Positions 11,631-22,290 of a stretch of 64,000 bases of DNA are shown in pieces; the first letter of the stretch is position 1; each line of letters begins with the position of its first letter. A model generated the notes under the pieces. The model ran no database searches. It had not been told where the DNA came from and saw only the letters and a list, made by a program, of their open reading frames with translations. Source of the DNA: Chrysomallon squamiferum (taxonomy: Eukaryota > Mollusca > Gastropoda > Neomphalida > Peltospiridae); the NCBI GenBank assembly GCA_012295275.1, contig CM022665.1, forward strand, positions 2,059,167 through 2,123,166. Reading direction: 5' to 3'. The position numbers and the translations under genes are program-made.

Positions 11631-11785
11631 CTAACGCCAGTCCGACACTCTGGCTAAATGCGGCTGTGTCTGTGTTCACATTCCCACTCGCTCGGTAGGG
11701 CTGATTAATGTGTCGCACTCAGTAGGCTATGATGATAAGTTGATAACTCCAGCTTACGAATAAGATGTGGCTAGCATGTACAATT
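11631..11785. other. Complex island upstream of candidate exon
   Basis: Balanced unique sequence. If the minus-strand exon at 11387-11630 is real, this would be intron or 5' flank. It has GATAAG-type words near 11734 and 11761 and no other feature. Confidence 0.3.
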
Positions 11786-11787
11786 TC

Positions 11788-12062
11788 GGGGTTTTCTTTT
11801 CTTTTTTTTTTTTTCTTTTTTTTTTTTTGTTCCTTCCTCTCAAAACAACCCTCCAATTACCTCAATGGGAAAAGGAGAGGGAGTTACATTTAATAAAATA
11901 AAAAAGAAAGAAAATTATTTACTAAATAGAGAAATATATGTGAACAGAGTAAAAAAAAAAAAAAAAAAAAAAAAAAGGTTGGGACATGGTTCGGTAAAGA
12001 TTTTTAAAAACGCCGATGCCTTAGTGATTTTAAATTATTTATTTATTTATTTATTTATTTTT
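11788..12062. repeat. T runs, A26 run and (TTTA)n
   Basis: Interrupted T runs at about 11797-11828, a purine-rich stretch, an A homopolymer at about 11951-11976 and TTTA tetranucleotides at about 12037-12062. Confidence 0.85.
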
Positions 12063-12660
12063 AGCTATAAAAAAATCAATGCAGTGTCGGTAAAACTAAT
12101 ATTTTAATTGAAAGATAATTTAAACCGCGAGACAATACGTCATTTTATTTTTATACATTCATGTGCATCTTCCTTGGCTGGATTCGAAGTCAGAGGTTTA
12201 ATATTTTGTTTGCTTACTAAAGTATTTATTCGTTATATTTTCCAAGATAGCAGCCGTTAGTAGGAAACGAACCAAGAACATCTGAGTTGTGATTTTATAA
12301 GATCACCGGGGGTGGGGGGGGGGAGAGAAAATCCATTACAGTATTGTAGCGCATGATACGAACAAAGAAACTGTGCTGTGACGTCGTATCTTAATAAATA
12401 AAAACTATTTTTGTTGTCCTAATAACAACGTAGATTTCTTTAATGAAGGTGACAGTGAGTGATGTGTATGATTTTAACAACTGTCAATTATGGTACATGT
12501 TAATCGAGTCCCGTTATAAAAACTCTGTACATTTCATCAGTACCGTCAGAAAGACAATATACCTCCAGGTGTCGTATTTCTCTCGCACACATCTTACGTT
12601 TTCACTCGAATAAATCAAACCAGAATACATCGCCAGTGACACAAGTTATATTTTAAATAC
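12063..12660. other. Unique DNA with G-run and tRNA-B-box-like words
   Basis: Mostly unique. A G-rich run interrupted by one T lies at 12308-12323. On the minus strand, B-box-like words occur at 12263-12273 and 12180-12191, but no A box is found at the right distance, so no SINE is called. Confidence 0.35.
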
Positions 12661-13870
12661 TAGTTTGACAGAGAACATGAAAAAAAAAAAAAAAAAAAAT
12701 GAAGACGAAAACAAACCCGAACTAAACAAATCACATAGGTAAAATAAAAAAGAAAGAAGGAAATCAAATGAAAGAATGAAAGTAAAATAAGAACGTGGTT
12801 GTACGTGGTCTGTGTTTTTGTACGTCTGTATGCATATATCATTTCTTGTGTGTATTTGGAACTGTTAGGATTCTTCTTAAAATGAAACTTAAACTGTATC
12901 TTAATATTGCAGGCAATGGTTGAAAATTAATTAACAAAATATAGTGACATCATTAAATTTGTGTGTGTGTGTGTGTGTGATTACATACATAAAATGATAT
13001 TATTAACTGGTACAGTAATTTATGTTTCGAAATTCAAATTTCATTGTTTCTCTCCACCTTTTAACACTTTGAGGATTGTTTTGAAAAGCGAAAGTTCGAG
13101 TACCAGCATAATCTATTTTACCAATGTGATCATGTAGATACACACATCAATGAAACACTGTTTACTCTGCAAACAGACTCTGTGTAATTTCCACAACCTG
13201 ACTTCACTCACTCGAGATAGTGAAGTAACAGCCGTGATAAAAAAATTAAAATATTTAATTTCAGCTGCACTAATATTAAATATTTACCATCCTCAGTAAT
13301 TTCGTACGGGAAAATCAAAAGTTATAAATTCGTTCTTGTTGAACGAATGACGTGGCTAAAAGTCATATTTGGAATTTTATTTGCAGAAAATAATTAGTAA
13401 TTATATTTATTTGTTCTAATACTTAAAAAAAAAAAAATTTGCGTAGTCTTCTTATTTCGTTTCAAAAAAGAATTCTGCCTAACGTGATTTTCATCGTGTA
13501 ACTTTGAAATGCTGTTACGCTGTAGTTCTCATTTCTAGACCGTGTCACCAAACTAGCGACGTGCAGTCTGATATTAATGCAAGCAAGTGAAGAATATTTA
13601 CGCACACAAAGTTTTGTATGAATTACAGCCATCTTGAGTAATCATTTATTACAACTGCAAAATGTTGCGAAGCTCGTAACCTACTTTGAGAAAGTTGGGG
13701 TCGACAAGCTGTTGTATAAAATATTTATTGCACATGTATATTTTACAGTTCAATTTTCATCACTGGCTCCAAGATATAAATAAGCAATACGATTACTGCT
13801 TCATGTTGTAATGGCATTGAATGAATATTTGAGAATGTTTGCGTGTTTTTGATCTGACAGTTTTGATTCT
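12661..13870. other. A+T-rich unique DNA
   Basis: No gene supported. There is an A run at about 12680-12699, (GT)n at about 12961-12979 and an A run near 13424-13437. The stretch 13440-13720 is more complex and could be a regulatory island, but shows no distinctive motif. Confidence 0.4.
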
Positions 13871-13871
13871 G

Positions 13872-13970
13872 ATTATATATATATGTGTGTGTGTGTGTTT
13901 TTCTATGTATATATATATATATATATATACACATACATAGACACACACACACACACACACACACACATTT
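13872..13970. repeat. Self-complementary TA/TG/TA/CA compound microsatellite
   Basis: The order is (TA)n, (TG)n, a short spacer, (TA)n, then (CA)n. The TG arm can pair with the CA arm across the TA core, so the block can fold into a long hairpin or cruciform. Confidence 0.9.
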
Positions 13971-13989
13971 TTATCTTTATGCGTATGTC

Positions 13990-14177
13990 GATATAAATTT
14001 GTCTGTCTGTCTATCTAACTACCTATCTGTCTAACCATCTTTATTGTTTTCTTTCTCTCTATCTTTTTGACTATCAGTTTTTTTTTAACTTTTTAAACTA
14101 TTATTTTTTGCTGAATTTCAATTTTAAATTATCTTCGTTTTATTATTAACAATATTTTGGGTGTTTTTTTTTTTGAG

Positions 14178-14220
<43 letters not shown>

Positions 14221-14222
14221 TG
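13990..14222. repeat. (TCTG/TCTA)n, T run and (ATT)n
   Basis: Imperfect TCTG/TCTA units at about 14000-14060, an interrupted T run near 14161-14175, then a pure ATT trinucleotide array at about 14181-14220. Confidence 0.9.
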
Positions 14223-15169
14223 TCATTCCATTGCATTTCTTGTAATGCTTATGTAAAAAAGTAATATAAAATTGTTACTATCTATTAAAAAAACACTTCT
14301 TAATTTATGTCGATATCTGTTACAAAAAAAAATAAAAAATAAATAAATAAATAAATTAACTAATTAATAAACAAATAAACATACGTTCTTTAGAAGAAGA
14401 ATTTTTATTTAGTTCAGTTATCGATATTTGTATTCTACTGTATTTATTTAATTATCAATATTTTTTCTTTTGTTAATTCATTCAGAAATGTTTTCCTCGT
14501 TTATTTTCAAATAATACTTCGTCGATATGTTTAAAACAAGAAAAAGATAACAAACTGATGTTGCATGATTTGGTAACTATTCTCAGTATTTTTTTGTAAT
14601 ATTTTAAATTTACAAAATAGAAATTAACGATTATGCGTAAAACACATTTATCAGTCTGCTTTAAAATGAACATAAAATAAAATGAAAATTTAATGAGTTA
14701 TGTACATGCTGTGTTTACATATTGTTAACAAAACTGTCACTGAAAACAGATATTATAGTAAGAATCCAAAAGATAAATCGAATTTTTCTTCAAACGTTTA
14801 TTATTTATTTATTTTTTATTTATTTATATACTTTTAAAAATATTTACATCTTAGAATTCTCTTGTGGACCACCCAGCGAGGATACAGAGATCAGAATGGA
14901 AGAAAGTTAAATACTTTAAATTTAATTTGTGTAACGAAACCGTTAGAACACTTTCATTAACGCTTTATAATTTTTTAAATTTAAAATATAATTTTTTATG
15001 TTTTTAGAGAAAACCCGATATATTTTTCCATTAATGGCAGCTCACAACAGAAAGGAAAACTCATACTATGATTATCAGCCATAGGATTGTGGTTGGAATA
15101 CTAAATAGTCCAGCTGTTGATGAGAACTAGTCCACTACCTCTGTATACAGACATACAGACTGTCTGTGT
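14223..15169. other. A+T-rich unique DNA
   Basis: About 950 bp of A+T-rich sequence with short A runs and an (AAAT)n patch near 14335-14360. No coding or RNA evidence. Confidence 0.4.
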
Positions 15170-15175
15170 GGTGGA

Positions 15176-15401
15176 GATGACAAAGTAGTCAGTGTAAATA
15201 GTTAAATGTGTTAAAGCTGGAGGGACGCGGGTTCATCTCGCTGTAAAGGCTGACCCGATGAATCAAACTCACGTACGTTACACACCAAGTTAAATCAGTT
15301 TTGTGAAGCTTACCCAGTCTTGTGTCCAACAATGAAGTGTGTTTTAAGTCTCGTGAAATGTATATTTCTGAAATACTCTTTCTCTGTCTCTCTGACTGTC
15401 T

Positions 15402-15402
<1 letters not shown>
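15176..15402 (+). mobile_element. Candidate tRNA-derived SINE relic
   Basis: An A-box-like TAGTCAGTG begins at 15186 and a B-box-like GGTTCATCTCG at 15230. The 44-bp start-to-start spacing is that of a genuine tRNA. The intervening text (GTTAAATGTGTTAAAGCTGG, GGACGCGGG) aligns by eye with a tRNA D-to-T-arm layout. A body of about 150 bp of unique sequence follows and ends directly at a (CA)n microsatellite, a frequent SINE tail arrangement. The cloverleaf is too degenerate for a functional tRNA. Family unknown and the 3' end is inferred. Confidence 0.4.

Positions 15403-15476
<74 letters not shown>
15403..15476. repeat. (CA)n microsatellite, about 74 bp
   Basis: A pure CA dinucleotide array, continued by a short CCACACACA remnant. 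It abuts the candidate SINE body on its 5' side. Confidence 0.97.
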
Positions 15477-15477
<1 letters not shown>

Positions 15478-15479
15478 CC

Positions 15480-15593
15480 ACACACACATATAGAAAATGC
15501 AGCGAAAGCAATGCCCTTCTTCTGTATATTTTTATGATTTATATAATATAATTAGTATGTATTTGGTAATCAATATTTAAAAAATTTCATACA

Positions 15594-15629
<36 letters not shown>

Positions 15630-16130
15630 GAAAAACAAAATATATATATGTTATTGTTTTTTATTATGAAGTGTTTTTCTGGGTTTTTTTTTTCGTTCAG
15701 TAAAAACGAATAAATAAAAAATGGCATCCTGTATATAAAAACTAGATATTCTGGTCTTTCTGTGAAAATATCAGTTATATTCATCGTTCTAATGTTTTCA
15801 AATTTTACTTCAGAGTCTTTTCAGTTTGCTTTTTAAAAATAAAAGTTTCTTTCGTGGTGAACAGTACAAGTGATTTAACATTGTGTCAATAGCATTGTAC
15901 AGACTTTTGTAAATAAAAAATAGAATATACATCTTCAAGATAAAAACTGAAAAACATAAAGTATAACTAGAAAAAAATAATGAGTAGTGAAAAATGTTGA
16001 ATTGTTTTTTGCGAAAAATAAATATCAGCAACCAAAAAACAGCGCAGTAAAACTTTGCCGAAATATTTCACAGACCAACAGAAATAAACTATAAATGAGA
16101 AAATAAATAAGTAATTTAAAAAAAATAAAT
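15480..16130. other. A+T-rich DNA with (TA)n
   Basis: A TA dinucleotide run at about 15597-15624 and a smaller one near 15640-15650. The rest is A+T-rich unique sequence without coding support. Confidence 0.5.
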
Positions 16131-16131
16131 G

Positions 16132-16170
<39 letters not shown>

Positions 16171-16250
16171 AAACTAACAAACCAAAAAAAAACAATTAAA
16201 AATTAAAAAAATTAAAAATATAAAATAAAATAAAATAAATAAATAAATAA
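16132..16250. repeat. A38 run with A-rich tail
   Basis: A homopolymer of about 38 A (16132-16169) continues as AAC/AAAT/AAAAT low-complexity text to about 16250. Confidence 0.9.
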
Positions 16251-17050
16251 AACAACGATTAAAAATTAAAAACAAGTTTCCGCATATCAACTATGATAAT
16301 AAGACAAATTTTGTTTAAAATGAAAAATAGATTTAAATATTATATACCAGGCGAATTTGTGAATAAATTAAATAATATATATACTTAGATGAAGATAAAA
16401 AAAAACCAACGCACATACAAATAGATTTTTCACACTTATCTAAATGTTGCCTAATATGAAGAAATTAAATGAATAAAACAAAGAAACAAACAAATAAACA
16501 AATAAATAAATAAATAAATAAATAAAGAAAGAAAGAAAGAAATAATAAAATAGAATAGAATAAAATGCATAACTTAAAAGTTAATGAAAAAACTAAAAAT
16601 AGGGATAACATTTTATATACATATATTTGTAACTGATACTGATTTTAATAATACAGACAACAAAATCGACGATAAAAGTAAATATATATATGAAGCTATT
16701 AAACAAACAAACATACAAGCAAATAAGTAAACAAAAAAAAAAACCTAAATAAAATAACATAAAATAAATTATGTCGGGTAAAACACAGACTTGATCATTT
16801 AGTGATACTCTTTATTAAAGGAATGAAAAAAACAAAAAAAACAAAAACAGGTAAATTTTAGAAATATTTCTCTACCGATGGTAAACTGTTTATCTTACAG
16901 AAGACTTTGTTACTTTCTACGACGTAACGCACCTAGGTGGCACACCTGTGTAGTTACTACCTGCTTTTAATTATAGCCAAATTCCGAGTGCTTGCACTTG
17001 TTTATTTCCTATCATCAAACAAATCTACATAAAAAAGAGATTATTATTAT
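16251..17050. other. A+T-rich DNA with (AAAT)/(AAAG) array
   Basis: AAAT then AAAG tetranucleotides at about 16485-16542, and A-rich patches near 16733-16745 and 16825-16850. No gene seen. Confidence 0.5.
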
Positions 17051-17059
17051 TTTTTTTTA

Positions 17060-17507
17060 TTTCCTATCTTTAAACTATGCTCATTTTTGTGAGTCATTTC
17101 GACCCAAAGTTCAGACTGATAATGACGGCGAAAAAGATTAAACCAAGCATGTCAATTGTGAAAGCTGAAACTGAGTGAAATTGGTATTATACATGTCGAT
17201 TTCTAAGCCATGCCAAGACCTTTTCTTTTAATCAGATCAAAAATTTTAGAAAAAAAGTCACACAGCAAGGCCTGTTTTTCTTCCAGCAAAAGTTGAGTGA
17301 CACTTTCGGATTAACTTTATCTCTATTTGTGCCGTGAACGTACTTCTCTCGGGAGAAATTGATTCGGGTGTTCCATTTCCAAACTCGCGTATTCCTTGTT
17401 TTCGTATTAGCGAGAAGAATTATTTTTCATTCTTTAAAATGAAATCGGCGCCAAAGACGTCTTGTATTTAATTTAGTGATTTCGTGGTCTTAATGCTTGC
17501 AAGTTGT

Positions 17508-17508
<1 letters not shown>
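17060..17508. promoter_or_regulatory. Complex island, candidate regulatory element
   Basis: About 450 bp of repeat-free sequence between low-complexity borders, with no convincing frame. Listed as a candidate element because of its complexity. No specific factor site is claimed. Confidence 0.22.
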
Positions 17509-17509
<1 letters not shown>

Positions 17510-17559
<50 letters not shown>

Positions 17560-17578
17560 AAGAAAGAAAAAAAAAGGG
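17510..17578. repeat. A48 homopolymer with GAAA tail
   Basis: About 48 consecutive A residues (17510-17557), then GAAAGAAAG and further A runs to 17575. This is the longest pure A tract in the window. Confidence 0.95.
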
Positions 17579-18125
17579 ACTTGTTTGAGAGCAAGTAATT
17601 AGCACTGAACTCTAAATGTGATTTACGTAACATTTTAAAGTGGAAATAGACAAGCTTTTATCTAATCATCACAAAACAACGTGTGAGAGAAATAGATACA
17701 TTTCTTTCTGTTTTTCTTCTTCTTCTTCTTCTTCTCCTTCTTTTTATACCTTATTCATGTTTTCTGTTACGAAAAATAAAATTAATGATCGCAATAATAA
17801 TAATTTCGTTATTAGTCACTTTCGTGTCTCTCTGCAATATCTAGATAATAATAACAGAGAGAGAAAATATAACACACTGAAGTTTAAAATGATTACGTTG
17901 TTTGGGGGTATTTTTAAAACTATCGATTAATTTGGTTATTAACACCATATTAACACCAAACCAGTGAAACTCTTGTGTCAGTTCACACACACACTAGACA
18001 AGTAATGTATTTTTTTCCGTTATAGTTAACTAAGGCAGTAAAAGAAACTCATTTTTCATTCAGCAGAGTAATCCAATAAATAATTAAAATTTGTGTCTTA
18101 TTTTACCTTTTTATGACACAACCAA
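17579..18125. other. A+T-rich unique DNA
   Basis: Short (CTT)n at about 17713-17745. An internal direct repeat of AACACCATATTAACACCAAA type lies near 17940-17960. No coding evidence. Confidence 0.4.
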
Positions 18126-18129
18126 ATTA

Positions 18130-18422
18130 AAAGAAATCATGAAAACAAAATAAAACATGCCAAACAAACAAAAAATGGACAACAACAACAACAAAAAAGT
18201 GGAAAAAAAAAAGAAGTTTCATTTCGTTCTTTTTTATTTGTGAATATTGGTAAATATAGATATACTGTTGGAAATACATGTATACAGATGTATAGAGATA
18301 TATAATAGATATGCATATGTACAAATAAATGCAAACATATGTATAAAAATATAAACCGATGGATAAATAGATAGATAGACAAACAGATAGATAGATAGAC
18401 AGACAGATACATAGATACATAT

Positions 18423-18455
<33 letters not shown>

Positions 18456-18570
18456 CAGATATACAGAGAGACAGATAGATACATAGATAGACACAGACAG
18501 ACAGACAGAGAGACAGATAAGCAGGTAGATAGGAAGGAAGGCAGACAGACAGATAGACAGACATATATTT
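18130..18570. repeat. (GATA/GACA)n compound microsatellite
   Basis: An A-rich lead (18130-18240) is followed by TATA-rich text and then mixed GATA and GACA tetranucleotides from about 18355 to 18565, with interruptions. Three long minus-strand Leu/Ser/Tyr/Ile frames across it are repeat translations. GATA/GACA arrays are widespread in animal genomes. Confidence 0.93.
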
Positions 18571-18599
18571 GTTATGTAAGGGTATGCGGGTACATGAAA

Positions 18600-18850
18600 A
18601 ACAACAACACATTTACCTGACCTGATGGAGGACGCGGTATTAAACAACAGTGTTTTTAATTAGCATTTCAAAGATCACTTTCCTCTTCATTGTTAATACC
18701 TCAGTTCATTCGGTGTGTGCTGGGGACTGCTACGTGTGAAACACGTACAGCGGCGTGTCAAGGGTTAATGTTCCGCTGACCTGGGTGCCCGAGTACGCAG
18801 TCCAACGTGTTAAACTTTACTGTTACGTATTTAAATCATTCATTTGTCTA
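18600..18850. promoter_or_regulatory. Complex island with homeodomain-like and palindromic motifs
   Basis: Balanced sequence carrying TTTTTAATTAGCATTT near 18652 (TAATTA homeodomain core) and a small hairpin ACGTGT-GAA-ACACGT at 18732-18746. No coding frame. A regulatory role is inferred only from motif content. Confidence 0.3.
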
Positions 18851-18976
18851 GTAAGGAACACGGCTTACAGAGGGAGATAAAACAGCGCTTTACATATCCA
18901 CCACAGTGTTTTCAATTAACGAATAATTGGTCGTTTTGTGGAAGTTTTTTAAATAGTTTTTTTTTTAAAAATGTTT

Positions 18977-19036
18977 TTCAGCATAGCGCTGATGGTAAGA
19001 TATTCATCAGAAAAGACCTCGGTTCGCGTCCGGTGA
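18977..19036 (+). mobile_element. Candidate tRNA-derived SINE head
   Basis: TAGCGCTGATGGTAAGA at 18984 closely resembles a tRNA A box and D arm, and GGTTCGCGTCC at 19021 matches the B-box consensus at all but one constrained position. T54-like and G10-like positions are 37 bp apart instead of 44, so the anticodon arm is shortened by about 7 bp, as in a degraded SINE head. The flanks are T- and A-rich, with a (TA)/A18 tract at 19100-19128. It is not a functional tRNA. The longer frame 18844-19170 reads through it and is discounted. Confidence 0.42.
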
Positions 19037-19500
19037 CCGAATTAATAATAAAACACATATGTATTAACTGCACATGTTTTTTTTTAAAAATAACTGAAAT
19101 ATATATATTTAAAAAAAAAAAAAAAAAACAGTGTTTCTCCCGCAGGATCCTGGAAAAAGTGAAAGCTTGACTTTCTTCGAGATGTTTTGGAGGTTTTAAG
19201 TTAATCGTCCCTGAAAATAAAATTGAAATCGTTGAACATTTTATTTAAAATAATTATAATTAATGCAGTTTTGGAATTCCAAAACAAAAATCAGAACAAA
19301 ATATTTGTAAATTTCAGTTATAAAAATCAATAAAATCATAGTTTATTTGCTAACAGTAACAGCAAAATGTTGAATATTTTAAAAAATCAAACATTTACCA
19401 ATATATTATATTGCAACATATTTTTACAGATTCTGTGTCCAAAGATTTTTGAATACTGCAGCAGCTGTTACTATACTGATACATATCACTTTATTACTGC
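19037..19500. other. A+T-rich DNA
   Basis: A short (TA)n and A18 run at about 19098-19128 are followed by unique A+T-rich sequence with no recognised element. Confidence 0.4.
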
Positions 19501-19512
19501 TACCACTACCAT

Positions 19513-19826
19513 TGTATGTATGTATGTTTGTATGTGTTTGTGTGTATGTATATATGTTTGTATGCATGCATGGATGTATTGGTTTATTTATGTATATATA
19601 TATATATATGTTGATGTATATATGTGTGCATATCTGTGTGTATGTGTATATGTGTTTATATATATTCTGAATATATGTATTTGTATGTATACATGTATAT
19701 ATATGTATATATATGTATGTATGTATATATGTTTGTGTGTGTATGTATTTATGTGTATATATATTTATGTTTGTATGTGCATGTGCATGTCTGTACATGT
19801 ATATATGTACGAGAACGTATTTTTAA

Positions 19827-19865
<39 letters not shown>

Positions 19866-19912
19866 TGTATATTTATGTACGCATGTCTGAATATAAATTA
19901 TATGTGTCTGTG
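19513..19912. repeat. (TGTA/TATG/TG)n compound microsatellite, about 400 bp
   Basis: Imperfect TATG, TGTG and TATA units throughout, with a purer (GT)n at about 19829-19858. The long 232-codon plus-strand frame across this block, rich in Tyr/Cys/Val/Met, is caused by the repeat and is not a gene. Confidence 0.95.
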
Positions 19913-20520
19913 TATGTGCGACATCTATTTATTTTATGTATTTCTGTGGCTATCGGAAAATACCTTTCAGCAGCAAGAATTCGTTATAACATAAAATTTT
20001 CCGATATAGAGATATCAAAAAGTAAACAAATGCATTTCAGTACGTTTATCTTTGAGGCGATATAAGAAGTAAATGTTGAAGGTGTAAGTCACGTTAGTGA
20101 GGCGGTATCTGACGTTTAGTGTCTACAGTCCCTATCTGTGATTTGAAATTTTTCTTTCTTTTTTAATAATACGATAGCTAAAATAGGTTTATAACTATCG
20201 TTAATAATTTATATTTATTTTTAATGATATTTATATTACAGCTGTCTGAAGCGTAAATTAGATCAACGATAAATAAACATAAACAGACACATACTCAGTG
20301 GAGTGAGAAACAAACAAATATATATATATATATATATAACAAAAAAACAGTAAAAAAAAAAAAAAAAAAGTTGCAACGCCAAAACCCCAAGCAACAACAG
20401 TAATAGTAGTAATGGCAGCAGTAGTACTTTTTGTACTATCGCAAGATTTAAAAGTAACTGTAGTAGTAACTGTGTTAACATCAATGCTACCATCAACGAT
20501 GTAGTAGTTATAATCATAAA
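19913..20520. other. A+T-rich DNA with (TA)n, A run and GTA-rich stretch
   Basis: TA dinucleotides at about 20317-20338, an A run at about 20353-20369 and imperfect AGTAGT/GTA trinucleotides at about 20395-20510. No gene supported. Confidence 0.5.
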
Positions 20521-21200
20521 TAATATAACAGACAAAGTAATTAAGAAAAAATAAAAACGTAGTGAAAATTAGAATTGTAGAAGTTTGGAAGCAAACTAAC
20601 AGAATACGTAGCAGTACAATAACAGCTGCTTAGTGTGATATACTGAATAATAATAATTTTATTAAACATGAAACATATTTAAATTGTATTTCTGATGAAT
20701 ATTTATGCGCTGCTGTCAGTTACACAAATGAAAGAAATTCAAAGCAATATTCAGTATGCTTAAAGCACTCCGTGAAATAAATAGAGATAACTTGTTTTAT
20801 TTCTGCGTTATAAAACAAGCAGCATTTACTTATATATATAAAAAAAAAAAGACAGTGAAAACAAAGAAATGAAAATACTGACGTTGACTCACATTCATGC
20901 ATAAAACAATGGCAAGTACACTAATGCTGCCGTAGTTGTACAGACAATAAAAGTAAAAGAAACTAAACTAAAATTTAAAATAATAAAAAAAAAAAAAATA
21001 AAAAAATGAATTTTATCTAATAAATTATGCATACATGTGTCCGATACCACCATAAATTCTTGTTTTAATAATACAGAATGTACACATTTAAGCTAATACA
21101 TTGGAACCGAAGACTTAAAGGTGCCAGTATCATTGTATAATTTAACAGACTAAATACACAGTGTAAATTTTAATGTGACCGTTTTATCTGATCATGAGAC
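20521..21200. other. A+T-rich unique DNA
   Basis: No recognised element apart from short A runs (about 20841-20851 and 20986-21000). Confidence 0.4.
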
Positions 21201-21201
21201 C

Positions 21202-21245
21202 TTTTTTTTTTTTTTTTTTTATCTCTCTCTCTCTCTCTTTTTTCT
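21202..21245. repeat. T19 run and (TC)n
   Basis: A T homopolymer at about 21202-21220 passes into CT dinucleotides to about 21237 and further T/C text. Confidence 0.9.
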
Positions 21246-21463
21246 TCTTCTAATAACAAAATATAAAATAGGTTTATATGAATGTAAAACAAAAAATATG
21301 TTAAAATAAAGTCTATAGTCTGATAGATTGTAACATCATCGTCTGATCAACGTTATGCTTGTTAGTAAACCGTCGATTGTGATAAACGTTAATTGATAGA
21401 AAACAAATTTCCTAATTAGAACAAAATTTATTCATAATTTCCACAGAGCGTGGTTTCACTAGA

Positions 21464-21582
21464 TGAAAAAAAAAAAAAAATGCATTATTGCATAAAATAA
21501 CAATAAATAAATAAATAAATAAATAGCAGAATTTCTCATATTGCCATCTTGGTATCCTTGTAATTATATTATTATTATTATA

Positions 21583-21617
<35 letters not shown>

Positions 21618-21720
21618 ATAACGAACTTTTTAAATTGTTTATAAAACAAAACAGGAATGAATGATTAAACAACAACAACAACAACAACAACAATAATAAC
21701 AATAACAATAACAATAACAA
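21464..21720. repeat. A run, (AAAT)n, (ATT)n and (CAA)n flanking a dispersed repeat
   Basis: The order is an A run (about 21466-21480), AAAT units (21505-21526), ATT units (about 21563-21613), a 53-bp unique word (21618-21670) and CAA/AAT trinucleotides (21670-21720). The unique word recurs at 53788-53838, again beside a trinucleotide array. Confidence 0.85.
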
Positions 21721-22035
21721 TTTAATGTGCAGTATCTCAGAGACAGGATATTGTAATTAGCACGATGTATGGAACAAGGATGGCTCCTCTGCTGGGTTAT
21801 AAATCCGCAGATTTCTTCAGTGATGCAAATTTAATCGTTCCCTTAAGGTTTAGAAAAAGAATAAAAGAAAAGGTTACTGATAATTAAGACAGTCATAAAA
21901 TAATTAAAAAAACATTATCTGGAAGGTACGAGCTCACTGACAAAGAGTTAAATATGACACGTATTAATAGAGACCGTATGCGTCATTAACAGAAGAGACG
22001 TCATCACCTCTATGATGTCATATCAGTTTCTTAAT
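21721..22035. other. Unique DNA
   Basis: Moderately complex sequence with no recognised gene, ending at a (GT)n microsatellite. Confidence 0.35.
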
Positions 22036-22082
<47 letters not shown>

Positions 22083-22290
22083 TATGTGTTGCTGTTGTTG
22101 TTATTGTCGTCGTTGTCGACGTCTTCATTGTCGTTACTGTCATTTTTATTATATACTAATGTATATTCGTGTGCTTGTGTATATATGTATGTATGTCTGT
22201 ATATGTATATGTGTGTATATGTATGGGTGTGTATTTGTTTGTACACACACTCGCACACACACATGCACACATACACACACACGTGTTATT
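22036..22290. repeat. (GT)n with downstream TATG and (CA)n arms
   Basis: A pure (GT)n at 22039-22078, a GTT/GTC-rich stretch, TATG/TGTG text to about 22240, then (CA)n-type text at 22242-22285. The opposite-strand polarity of GT and CA arms permits hairpin formation. Confidence 0.9.

Noticed and set aside
12180-12273. Two minus-strand B-box-like words suggesting a SINE
   Set aside because: No A box at 37 or 44 bp upstream on the same strand; a G run occupies the expected place.
13086-13106. GTTCGAGTACC resembling a tRNA B box
   Set aside because: The upstream window is pyrimidine-rich with no D-arm-like sequence.
18127-18647. Three overlapping minus-strand frames of 115-161 codons
   Set aside because: GATA/GACA repeat translated in all three frames, with a Ser/Leu/Tyr/Ile/Cys pattern.
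18844-19170. 108-codon plus-strand frame
   Set aside because: It reads through the tRNA-like SINE head and homopolymers, so chance is the better explanation.
19367-20065. 232-codon plus-strand frame
   Set aside because: Most of it translates a TATG/TGTG microsatellite (Tyr/Cys/Val/Met-rich); the ends lie in A+T-rich DNA without motifs.
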